The notes under the pieces: generated by a model
The model's input: the letters and a program-made list of their open reading frames with translations, nothing else
What the model was told of the DNA's origin: nothing
Database searches by the model: none
Shown here: one piece after another, positions 33,915-45,994 of the stretch
How the letters are laid out: each line of letters begins with the position of its first letter
How positions within the stretch are numbered: position 1 is the stretch's first letter
Position numbers and translations under genes: made by a program
Assembly (NCBI GenBank): GCA_029204225.1
Contig: CM055097.1
Location: 64,505,701 to 64,569,700, forward strand
Direction of reading: 5' to 3'
Source: Diphasiastrum complanatum
Lineage: Eukaryota; Streptophyta; Lycopodiopsida; Lycopodiales; Lycopodiaceae
DNA length: 64,000 nucleotides

Positions 33915-35520
33915 TAACACAGACAGAAAACACTCCACACCAAGCTCACATAGCAACTATATTTATCAAAATGAAATTACACTGTACATATAGTTGTTCA
34001 CTCAGGCAACCCATGGATGACCCAAGCTGTCGTTGGCGGGACGCGTGTCCCGTCAACTTGCCTCGTGGCGAGGCCAAATGATCCTTATCAACTGATAGGA
34101 CCCACAGTACAGTAGCACATTGATTCTACTTTAATTCTAACTCTCTCCCTTAAAGTAGAGTCTACTTTTTATACAGTCATATACATAGCTTTAAAGTCAA
34201 CAAACTTTAAGTACAGAAAGCTTTGATCTAAACTTATCAAACTTTTCTCCAACAAGTGGCTTAGTGAAAATATCAGCTAGTTGTTCTTTTGTACTACAAT
34301 GAACAACATGAATTTCATGACTCAGTAGCCTCTCACGTATAAAGTGATACTGAATTTCAATGTGTTTGGTTCTCGCATGGAACACTTAATTCTTTGCTAG
34401 CTGAATGCCACTCTGATTGTCGCTATGTAAAGTTGTGGGATTTTTCTGCTTCATGCCAACTTCTTCCAAGATTTGTCTCAACCATATGGCTTCTTGTGTT
34501 ATACTACACATTGGCTTATACTCTGCTTCCGTGGTGGAAAGAACAATTGTACTTTGCTTCTTACTAGACCAGAAAAAGCAACTGCCACAAAGTTGGAATA
34601 CATACCCTGTGGTAGATCTACGATCATCATAGTCACCTCCCCAATCCGCATCCACATAGCCACACAACTCAGGTAAACCCTCATGCTTCCTGTAAATCAA
34701 GCCATAATCTGAAGTGCCTTTTACATAACGCAAAATGCGCTTAGCTGCTTTCCAATGCGTTTCCGTAGGTGCTGCCATAAACTGACTTACAATCCAACAT
34801 GATAGCATATATCTGGTCTAGTCATGGTAAGGTAAATCAAGCTCCCTACTAACTGCCTATACAGCGTAGTATCAAATGACTATGACTCATCAAGCTTAGA
34901 AAGCTTTTTACCTGGTTCAATAGGAGTATTCACTGGTTTGCAATCCTGCAACCTAAACCTATGCAGCAACTCTTTGACATACTTCACCTGTGTTAAACCC
35001 ACTTCATGTCCTTTTTGCCACACCTCTACTCCAACGCAATAATGCATCAGGCTGAGATCTGTCATCTCGAATTGTTCCATGAGGTCTTTCTTGATCATGT
35101 CTATTATCTCTTGATTATTTCCCATAATAATCAAGTCATCAACATAAAGAGCAATCAAAGCAACCATACCATCAAAGCATAAGACATGTAGATTTGGATT
35201 AAAATGTGTTCTCACCATCCCCTTTGAACGAAAGTAGGCATCAATCCTGCTATACCACGCATGTGGTGCCTGTATAAGACCGTAAAGCGCTTTCTTCAAG
35301 CGACATACTTTATTTTCCTGTCCTTTCGTTACAAAGCTTTTAGGTTGATCCATGAACACCTCTTCTTCTAACTCACCATTTAAAAAAGTAGATTTCACAT
35401 CCATCTGATGCAAAGGCCAACCAAAATGTGATGCTAAATCAACAAGTATATGTAGAGTATTCCACTTACATACCGACACAAAGGTCTCCTCATAGTCGAT
35501 GCCTTTACTTTGTGCATACT
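33915..35520 (-). mobile_element. Ty1/copia element 3, 5'-truncated
   Basis: On the minus strand RT (35520-34880) reads KGIDYEETFVSVCKW, HQMDVKSTFLNGELEEEVFM and has the catalytic LYVDDLIIMGNN; RNase H (34808-34197) reads GYVDADWGGDYDDRRSTTGY and ends KHIEIQYHFI...DIFTKPL. One stop (TAA at 34386) interrupts RNase H. A purine-rich tract TTTAAGGGAGAGAG near 34150 is followed by about 230 bp that should be its right LTR. It is cut at about 35520 by Ty3 sequence. Confidence 0.85.
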
Positions 35521-37650
35521 CGTTGACAGTGAGTCACTGACTATCTCCATTGGGCATTTGAAGCGCACAATGATGTTTTCGTAAATGAACTTCACAGTGG
35601 ACATCTACTACGCACACTTATTTGGCTTCAACCCACTTGGTGAGATAATCAATAACCACGATGATATATCAGGCTTGGGTACTGTGAGCGGCTGGGTGAA
35701 TAGGGCCGACATAATCGTGTCCCCATTCGTCAAATGGTGCTTGAGCCAATACAGGATGTAGCGGCTCATAGTTCACCTTTCGTTGGTCTGCATGCCCTCT
35801 GACATACATCACATTGCTTGATATATGCTTCAATATCCTTATGCATTGTTTGGCCACTAGCAACCGGATTGTAGAATCTTGCGTATTGTAACATCCACTG
35901 CAAAGTCTCTGCCTCTCATTGCTTCATGCAAGAGGGACATGATCTGACTTGTTGCATGAGACATAATACATCGTCGAATGATATTATCCTCCCCTCTTCA
36001 ATACAGTCAGCTGGCATGGTTGAGCTTTAAGTACAAGCTTCCGCTGTTGAGACTTGGATAGTGACCGATCAAGTTGGCCGTTCATCAAATACTCAACTAT
36101 GTCCACGACCCAATCTAGTACAACATCCATGTAAAAGAGAGTAGCATTCGATAGCTCATCATCAGATTGGACATCCTTCTATGTTGATTTGATTCATGAT
36201 ACATGATCTGCCATATAATGTTGCTTGCCTTTGCATACAACTATTTGGAAATCGAACTTCAACAACAAGAGTAACCATCTAGTGATTCTCCATGTGTTGC
36301 AGGTTTTGTTGACTAGGTAGAGCAAAGGTTGATGATCAATGTAGAATGCAAAGTGAGTGGCCATTAGATAATGGCGAAACTTCTTGACTGCAAAAACCAT
36401 TGCCAAGGCTTCTTGCTCAGTCATTGAATAATTGATTTTAGCATTGTTGAGTTGTCAATTGGTGAAGCGAATAGGTAAATCTTTTTGTACTCATCTGGCT
36501 GGCTCAAGACTGCTCCTATAATATACTTTGATGCATCGATATGCACATGAAACTCAATTGTCCAATTGGGAGGCCCTAAGATTGGTGCAAATATAAGTGC
36601 ATCCTTTAACTTTTGGAAAGCTTGCAAGGCTTTCTCCGTCCAATGTGAATCAATTGTCAGCTTGTAGATAGGACGTGCCAAATCTGCAAAAAATAGAATG
36701 AAGATCCTGTAGTAATTGGCGTGCCCTATGAAGACATAGATTTCATGAATCGTTCCAAGGGGTCGAAGTGATATGATAATACGTATCTTAGCCAGATCAG
36801 TGGCAATCCCGTGTCTAGATACAATATGGCCTACGATAAGACCATGTTTGTCCCAAAATTGGCATTTCTCTGGGTCCAATGATATTTGAAATTTGCGACA
36901 TTGTATAAACACTTTCTCTAAGTGAGATGAGTGTTCATCATTATATCCATGCACGCAAAGATAATCTAGGAACTTCTATATATAGTCTTTGCAATATTTG
37001 TGCATCAATTTCAAGTTCTGTTTCAGTATCAAAAACTCATTTGACGTGTGATTCTAGGTTCAAATGGGACACCAAACATTGTCCCGTCGAGGATGTTGCT
37101 ATTGGTAAGGATCTGGTTGTGATGCTGTAGTATTCTGAAGAGCCTTCATTTTTTAGTCAAACTGGGCTGTGAGCTCTTCCATCTACTGCCTGTGTAGCTT
37201 TGTGATCTATTCCATCAACAATTCCTTGGATAAGCTCGTAGAGGTTGAGGTCGATGCAGTTGAAAGAGTGGAAGCATGAAGAGTTGTTGTTCCTAGTGTG
37301 GAATCATCATCTAATCCTTCATCTTCTTCTCTCATTGCATCTTTCATAGCTTCGTGTAGAGTAGCATACTGCTCCCATCTTTTCAGTTCTCTTCAGATGC
37401 TTCTGTGTAGTCCCGCTAGGAACCACATAATGACTGCGTGATCGGGAGTCAGCTAGGCATTACACTCGGATCTAGGTGTTTGATACGTTTGATGTAGTCT
37501 CTGACCCTTTCTCTTTTAACCCATCTTGATTTTAATGAGCAAGAGGAATGGGTCTTCTAAGAACTTTCACGGCTCGAATCTAGTGATCAAAGTTGCTTTT
37601 ACCACTTCCCAGTTTGTTCGTTCTTGTGTTGTCTGATTGAAAAACCAGTC
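35521..37650 (-). mobile_element. Ty3/gypsy element 2, broken
   Basis: Minus-strand order from right to left: gag (about 37640-37310), a knuckle region near 37060, RT (36954-36421: DPEKCQFWDKHGLIVGHIVS, FIGHANYYRIFI, HVHIDASKYIIGAVLSQP), RNase H (36424-36194: DHQPLLYLVNKTCNT, KGKQHYMADHVS) and integrase (35960-35540: CDVCQR, WGHDYVGPIHP, YIIVVIDYLTKWVEAK). The protease and most of the RT palm are deleted. The same subfamily recurs at 51.5-52.8 kb and 55.9-56.9 kb. Confidence 0.85.
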
Positions 37651-40340
37651 TGAAGTTGCTCCTGTCGTGATGATCAATGGTTGATGTTATGAAGAGATGA
37701 GAGAAATACGAACAACTAATAGATTTTACTGGACAACAATAGAATGAATGATGAGAGAGATGGATGGATGTTGTATGAATTAGATGGTGTTGATCACAAA
37801 AAAATGGATGGTGTAATGGCGCAAATGGTAACAATAGTGAGTATTAGATGGCAACGATGGTGCCGGTACGGGTGGGGTTCGAGGCCTCCCCGGTGACGCC
37901 CCATCGCATGGGTCTAGGGGACTGCGCTGGCCCCTAGTACTGAACGGTGTGGCTTGTATATGATTGAACGGGTATTTTGTGGGCCATTCACTAGTAGTTG
38001 CAATAATTTTTTTGGATTTTCTCAAATTTTCTTAACATGAATTTTCACCTCTTTGATAGATGGTTTATCTCAGTATATTGTCACTTCAGGGAGTTTGGCA
38101 AGGATTCTTCTAACGAAGGGGTTGGTCGTCGGCGAGGGTTCTGAAAGTAGTTTGAATGCGATTTGGCCTGGGAACCTTCGCCGTTGTCCTTCTAATGCTA
38201 GCCAATCTTCGCCAACTTGCCACTTCCACCGTACCAAGTATACTGTCAGATCTATCAGAGGACATCTCAACGAGTTAAACTAATTACTCACATCTTTACT
38301 CGCAAGGTTACTCTCACTTAGCTCATTTTTACTCACCCGTTTGCCAGTAGTTGTGACCCACAAACTACTCGATGAGTAAAACTAGATTACTCATGCTTGT
38401 CTACTACTCCCATCAGAGAAAATGTAAAATTGGTGTTGTTGGATTTGATCCGATTATCAGACACACCACTTTGCTTAGTCATCTTTTTCTTTTATGATCT
38501 TTTTCTTTTTGTTCTAATCCACTTATCTTCATCAAAAAAGATTTTCAAAATCATTGAAAAACAAGCATATGCCTAATTATTTTTTCTTTTATTAAGCATC
38601 ATTTTTTCTTCTTGATTAAATGTACATCGAGTTTGTAACATTGCATGCTTGTCTGCTGAATGTGCTTGCAATGAGATGAAGAGAACGAGACAAGGTAATT
38701 ATCAGATTCTTAAAAAGAACTGTGTTCTTGATCAAATGCTTTAAATGTTATGTTAAACTTGATAGCAAATTGCACACACACGTGGATCCGATATTGGTAC
38801 AGACAGGATGAAAAGTAGAGGGAATATAAGACTTTTAGAGCATTTTAGTTGTGAAAGACAGTATAACACGTGGAAAGATAAGTAGAATATAGGAGCTATG
38901 AAGGAAGGGACTCTTTTAGGTGCCCAAACTTCTTGTGCCTGAATTTTATTGAGCTTCTACGCTGTATATCTAATACTGAACCATAGAGTAGCGCATAAAA
39001 TTTTGAAGTATTAATATGATATTTTGTTTTAAACTTGACAAAATACAAATGATAGTCTCTTCAGTAGGATTACAACTTGGTAAACCAAACAAGGAGGAAG
39101 TAAAATGAAATTAAGCTAATATTACTTGTACCGATTTTGTCTAATGTGTATGATAAACTTTAATGGGTGACTTGATTTGACAATTCCAAGAATATCGTGA
39201 TGCAGCAGCCATAAAATGATCTTGTCATTTGTTTAACTATGGCTCGGAGCATGTAGAACATATCGAAATGAACAAGTCAATTTTGTGACTAAGCAATAGA
39301 CAGTGTCTGCGTAGGGGAGTAGAGAACATAGGTAGCTTTCTTGGATTGATTCCTTTTGAAAATTCAATGAGCTGCTTGTATGAAAACAATAGCTAGTTTC
39401 TCATAGATAGATTATTTGGAATTGTTGTAAGGGAGACATGTTTTCTGAACTTTGTTTGGAGGGATTGTTGGCTGCTTTTGTTGGTCATGAGATCAACAAA
39501 AGAAATTCTACGGCCAACAAACTCACATTCATGTTTTGCCAACAAACTCAACTCGCATGATGCTATTTGCAGATTTTGCGTATTTCCATGCCCTAGGAGA
39601 TTTGCTATTACAAAATACACAAATAATCTGACAAGCAATTCAAAAATCCGACGATGGAGGTGTGCAACAAAGAAGAAAACATATGTTACTTGCTCACTTA
39701 TAGGATACACACTTCTGATCTTTTCAGGCATGATTCAAGTTTTTGTTAGTTGGTCCTTAGCTTGCATCCCACAACAGCTTGCTCAAAGTAGCTTTGATAG
39801 ATCGTGTGTAATTGGCTTCAGATCTGATCACACTAATCAGCCAAGCAATTGAAAAGCAGATGATGCAGTTGCACAACACAGTGTACCTCACGTGATGCTC
39901 CTCTTACATCATCTTTGCCACTTCAAAATAAGGATCAAACTCCAAATAGAGACATTATGAGGTTTATTGTTAAAGTCATTTGAGTGTAAGATTGACTATT
40001 GTTTTACCTTTTGCAGGTTTTCATTAGATAAATTAAAAAGCAAAAAATGTGTGTGTTATTTTCAAAGGCAGATTTTGCACTTTTTTTTTTTTGCCTGTCT
40101 GTGCCCGTCCGTACGGATTCCGTACGACTGCCACATGGCACATTTGCATTGGTTATTTAAAGTCAAGCCTGCCTATTATGCTTCGTAATGTGCTTCTGAA
40201 AAAATTTCAATTATTCATTACTCAATGGAAGAAGGCGGGCAGAGGCCATTTTGCCCGATAAGGATTTCCAATAAAAGGGCTTTGCCCAAATTTTTAAAAA
40301 AATCCTTATCGAACAGAATGGTCCCATTCTAGACTGGCTC
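37651..40340. other. Intergenic between Ty3 element 2 and PARP16-like gene
   Basis: No gene is supported. 37850-37950 is locally GC-rich. 38090-38225 contains CCTTCGCC/GGCGAGGGTTC words like those at 57.4-57.8 kb. The remainder is AT-rich without family resemblance. Confidence 0.4.
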
Positions 40341-40353
40341 CTTCCATAATATG

Positions 40354-40412
40354 TTGACTTTATTCGTAATTTCATTGACTTATGTTGACTTTATTCATTA
40401 ACTCCATTGACC
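40354..40412 (+). promoter_or_regulatory. Four W-box words upstream of PARP16-like gene
   Basis: TTGAC(T/C) occurs at 40354, 40375, 40385 and 40407, 53-110 bases before the first ATG. W boxes are the known target of WRKY stress factors; two copies lie in a small ATGTTGACTTTATTC duplication, so the density may be incidental. Confidence 0.5.
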
Positions 40413-40464
40413 GACCTCAATACCTCAATACTACATTGCAAAGCCAAAAAGGAGAGAGAGAAAC

Positions 40465-43400
40465 ATGAAGAAGCAGAGGAATAATAAAGAAAAGAGAGAG
40501 AGCGCGAGCGAGAAAGTGGGCACTACGGCGATGGAGCGCCGGATGCTGGAGAGAAGCGTGTATGAAGCATGTGTCTCCTCCCCAGAAGGCGCAGACTTGC
40601 TCGTCAACATTTTTGTGCAGGCACTGATGAGTTATCGCCGATCCTCAGGTGCGTTTCGCGGATTTGAGTGTCCTTTTTGTACTTTGCTGTTGTTGTTGTT
40701 CTGAATTGCGGTGGCGAGACCTTGATTTAACCCAAAACTTGAAGAACGTCATATTTTCTTATTGAATAGGAAAGATCGGATCCTAGTGGCTTGTAATTTG
40801 TGCTGATCTTGCAGCCGGCCGAACGTTTTCTGGTTTTACATGTTGTAATTGTGTGGTACAAAAGCAAAAACTTAAAGGTGATAGAGATCTTAAAGAATCC
40901 ATTGCATCATATTTTCTTTATCCGGCTATAAAAGTTAGTGATGATGTCATGCTATCAGCAACAGGAAGGTTATGCCATAACTTTCTGGTAGCTTAAATGA
41001 AATGAAAAATTCAAAATTGCAAATTTCCATTCTGCTGTGCAACCGACCACTCTCACCGGGACCTGGCTTGCCAGTTTTCTGGGCGGAATTGGCTCAATTA
41101 GGCCGGTTCCATATTACGTAGCCGTGGAGTCACGGTAAGTACGAATGTTAACTGGACCAACACAATGGCTAATGGAACCGGTTGAGTCGCTTTTGGTTGG
41201 AGGTAAAAGCATTCATGCCATTCAATGTAAAATGTGAGGCAAACTTTGTATACCAAGAAATTTATAGTTAAAGTTCCACTTTGGACCTCTATTCTCAGCA
41301 TTTTATCGAGCTCCTGTATTTTGTAGTGATCAATTTTGAAGCTTTTGATGCCAATTTTAGTTATTTTGATGGTATATTGTATTTGACTTGCGATATACAT
41401 ACCCTTCTTTAGGCTTCTCACATATAGTTGAAACCTTACATATTTTAATCAAAATTTTTATATTTTCTGTGAAGATGAAAAACCGTTATACCATTTTGGT
41501 AAGCAAGTGGTGCAGTTCTATTTTCTAGTTTGGCTTATGAGTGAAGTTGATGTGCACTGGGATCATAAGAAGATAAATTTAACTCTCGAACGCACTCTGT
41601 AACATTTAGAGATGATAAAGACCTTGTTAGCCGTTACTAGGGAGGGGCATTATTCATTTGCACCCCATATAGTGTTATTTTTTTTGGCAGCTCTATCTGC
41701 ATTGCTAGAGTATTTCTTTTGCCAGTTAGCTATATACTCCATCACAAGTTATATTTAGATCTATTTTCATTGTTGATTCTTGCTTAATAAGGTAGTATTT
41801 CCAACATTCTCCAAATCTTAATCGCTGACCTTTTTCCCTGTTTACATCCCATGGATTATAGCTGGCCTCTTGTGACAGCTTGAAACAAGCTTCTCTACAA
41901 TCATCACTGCTTTTGTGAGACCATTGCTAGGAAAGATTGTGCGTTAGTATTTTCTGATCTTTCTTTTCTATCGGCTCCGTGGACATGGAATGGATGCAGG
42001 AGTAGTGCTTCAAAGTGATTTTCATCACTTGTTACAGGTTGCTTTCAGATCATTTGAGCAGCTACTAGGGGCCAATTTTAGACCTAACATAACCTCGGTA
42101 GAATTAAACTTTGAAAATCACTTTATATGATATTAAAGTTACCATAGATGTTTCACCCTAAATGCCAGGTTAGCTTTTTATTACAATTTTCACAAAAGCA
42201 TGGATCAAGTTTTGCATTGTGTAGTTTTTGGATCATTGCATGTGATATTCCACGTTCTTACAAGGAATTAAGATTTGGAGTCTTGAGCTCTTTGTAGGGG
42301 AGTTCCATCTTTCTATTGGAGATCTCTGTTGGAGATTCGCCGGAGCTGTTGTCAGCCATTGATTTCGTTAGTCTTCTTTGTTGGAGAATGCTTGTGCTTG
42401 ATTATTTTGCTGCTTTTATAAATGCTACATGCTAAATATTTAGATACGTTCTTAACTAGGATTGTATAAAAAATGCAATGATTCTTGATTCTTGGTTGAA
42501 CAAGAATTAGATTAGTATTTTGAAACTAAAAGATTTAATCATTTTAGCTCTGGCGAATATGTTGAGGGCATATGTGTCTCACACGCAATCTGATTTGGAA
42601 GATTACTTTCCTCTGATGGATTTTTCTCATAATAGTAGAAAGCACTCTGCTACAGGTTATAGTCCGTTCATACTTAGGGTATGGTTTCCCACCTAGATCT
42701 CTAGTTTGGCTGCCATATAGCACATGCACATTCCACCGGAGAGAGAAGAGAGAACGTGCATTCCACCGGAGAGAGGAGAGAGAACGTGCATTCCACCGGA
42801 GAGGAGAGAAAACGACAGATTCCTAGGAGAGAAAATTGGATGGACATTATGCTCCTGAAATACAAAGGACACCTGAGCACAAGGCATTACGTGACTTAGT
42901 AAGCCACAATGAGCTTACCAAGACCACTTCACAAGTCCCACATCCATGTAGATACTTCAGCAAGCATGACTCTCACTCCAATCAAATGATCTTTGAGATT
43001 TACCTCGTAAATGCATGCATTGAATATATCAATTAGAACAAACTTCACTTAATTCAAGGCTTGAACCATGCAAATCAAATAATGCATGCAGAGATCGCTA
43101 AACTCTGCTATTCCCACGCACAAGGCAACAAAGATGGCTTTGATACCAACAGAAACCACCCAAAAGATAAGATCCAAATCTTACCTGGTTGTTATGCTCC
43201 TTTGTTTCGGTGTATTGTTTCCTTGATCCAGCTTGCCAGATCTTCGAATCCATCATGATTGCTAGTTGACTCTCCACCCAATTATCAACTCTTCATCCAA
43301 GAGGTACAGACCTCCATTTTTGAGCGTGATCCCATGCCATTGGCATTTTTGTCCCATTTACATACCAGAGATGCTCCCCTAAGTCTTAACAGATCAGCAG

Positions 43401-45921
43401 CCTGAGACCTGCACCATAGCTCTCAATTCTCTGGAAAGTGCTTTTCCAAGAATGATATATCTCTCTCTAGGCTTGGCTTGCTTATAACAGCCTTGGGCCA
43501 ACAACATCAAAGGCACATTAATGTTTGGTGAGCTAATGTCTGTCAAGGCACTGAGGGTTAGCCCTTTGGGGACATAGCACATTCGATAATAATACTATCT
43601 CTAATATTATGTATCTCCAATGTTATTAATATCTCTAATATTGATTAAACATGAGGTATAGGGATACCACTTTTATATGCCTTAATGACGTTCCTCTATA
43701 AATTTTTTATTTGTGCACAAAACCATTACTGCGAATTGTTTTTGCTATGTCACTTATATTCGCTGTAGGGAAATTCTTTGGTCCTCTTTTGGACACAACT
43801 TAAGTCACCTTTTTTTCTGCAATTAAGCTTTTTCCATGCATTTACCTTCACCTGTGATAGAAATGATTTCTACAAGATGAAACCATTGGCAGAAAAGCAC
43901 TACCTGCCACCCATCACCTTGAAGGGATATAGCTTCTTTCCTTTGGGAAGTGCTTTGAGACCATGCTACGAAAACACGTCACATCTAATGGCATCAATAA
44001 ATAGTAACATGATAATTGATTAGAATTCTCGTAAAAGGAACACCATATGCAACGAACATGGCACTCGTGTGCAGGTCCTTCAACAAAGGGGCTGCTAAGC
44101 TTCTCCTACAAAGATAGACATCAGAAGCATAAGTCGTAGAATGAGCCGTATTGGTCATATTTCTACTGGTCCGGAGGCCCTTATGGGAACCTTTTACGAG
44201 TCAACTCAAAGATTAGGGCTAATATCCTTCAATCTTATTCAGAGTTGGTGAGTTAGGAGTTCCCAGTCCCAAGGGGTTCAGGGGGCAGTAGCCCCCCGGT
44301 GGGGGGTTTGGGGGGCAACGCTCCCCAACGGCAGGGTCTAGTTGGGAACTATCCAAACACAAGAAAATACAGAAAACTAACTCTTCCTACCCCAAAATCC
44401 CCGGCCCTGACGGTAAGGCCTCTTCATGACTTGGCCTTCCACTCCCTGAGCGAAAACATACTTATTGGGACCATCTGTGATCGTAACAGACATGCTAGAG
44501 ATTAGTTTTGAATTTTTATCAATCCAACATGGATTAATGCACCTGAACTGGACCATCCTGCACCCGAAACAGTCGGCAAATTATACAGTAATTATGCTCT
44601 TAATTAAAGCTTTCATCTGATACCCATATTGCCCAAAAAAAAAACCCAATTTCTTTTTTGAAAAAAAAAGTTTCTGGAATTTTTTCAAAAATTTCCGAAA
44701 CGCATTTCAGAAACGCAGTGCAACTATGGTTTAGACGTGTCATAGAAAGAGTAGGACCAAGTAGATATGGTTTAGACGTGTCATAGAAAGAGTAGGACCA
44801 AGTAGATACATCCAATTTCATGAGAATGCTCTAGACAATGAGAAACTGTGTACGGTTGCTTTTCTCAGTCAATTATTGATAGTGTCATGGATAGGTTATT
44901 AGGTTGCGAGATATGTTCATGCCAGCACAAAGCTTATGGCCCTTGAGAAATCATGCTCAAATGCATTTAAATTTCAGGAAGTACGTTTTTCTAACAGTGG
45001 TTTCGAACGTAAGAAATGCGTTTTGAAACGGGCCATAAGAAACGCGTTTCGAATGGGGCGTTTCAAACGCGTTTCTTTGTTCGAAACACGTTTGGATGAA
45101 TCATTGGCCTGTATAGTGTAGATCAAACTCCAACTAAGATCTTAACACAATTAACAATAAGCTGAATTGAAAGTCCTTCAACAAAGTATGGCTTTCCATA
45201 CCCCCCCACAAAAATTCTCAACTGCCAAAGCAATCAATTGTCAAATGATGAGATTTTTCTAAAAGATTATCCTCTGGAATTTTCCCTGGTTAGAGCACGC
45301 TCCTGATAGCATGAATTTCTAGGCTACCGTACAAGTAGGCACCGTGGTTAATGATACACAAACATGAAAAGGGGCCCATGGCCAAATGAAATGGTCTTAA
45401 TGCAATTAACTTATACTTATACTTGGGCTCCACGTAAGTTAATAGTTCCCAATAATATTTAAAGATTTCAACAATGACCTAATCAAATGTCCATAACTAG
45501 TGCTAAGAAAGACAAAGCAAATCCAACATCAATGTGCACTCTACAATCAGGAGGGGCAAGTAAAAATTACTAACAATTAACCTACTAGTTTCTGTTATCA
45601 TTCTTGAAATTTCTTCTTCTATGATTCATCATGTACTAGCTTGTTGCTTCAATATCGATGGGCTAAAATGTATGAAAATAGATTATTTGAACAATTAATA
45701 ATAATGTCAAAGGTGATCCATATTTTGAAGCAGTGGTCAGGCTAGGTCCTCAATCTATCCAGTGGCTTCCTTGATCATCTCACTTTGGTGCTGTTCCTTT
45801 TTCCCTGACTTTGATGCTGCTTATAGTTCTTGTTTTGTGTCATCTAGTACCCTTCTGTGAGCATTGTCTGCTTTGTTTGCTCAATTTTTCTTTCTATTTT
45901 TTCATGATTTTGAATTTAATG

Positions 45922-45994
<73 letters not shown>

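Noticed and set aside
34880-35479. Endogenous pararetrovirus reverse transcriptase
   Set aside because: RT is followed directly by a copia-type RNase H with KHIE and DIFTKPL motifs; no movement or coat protein is present.
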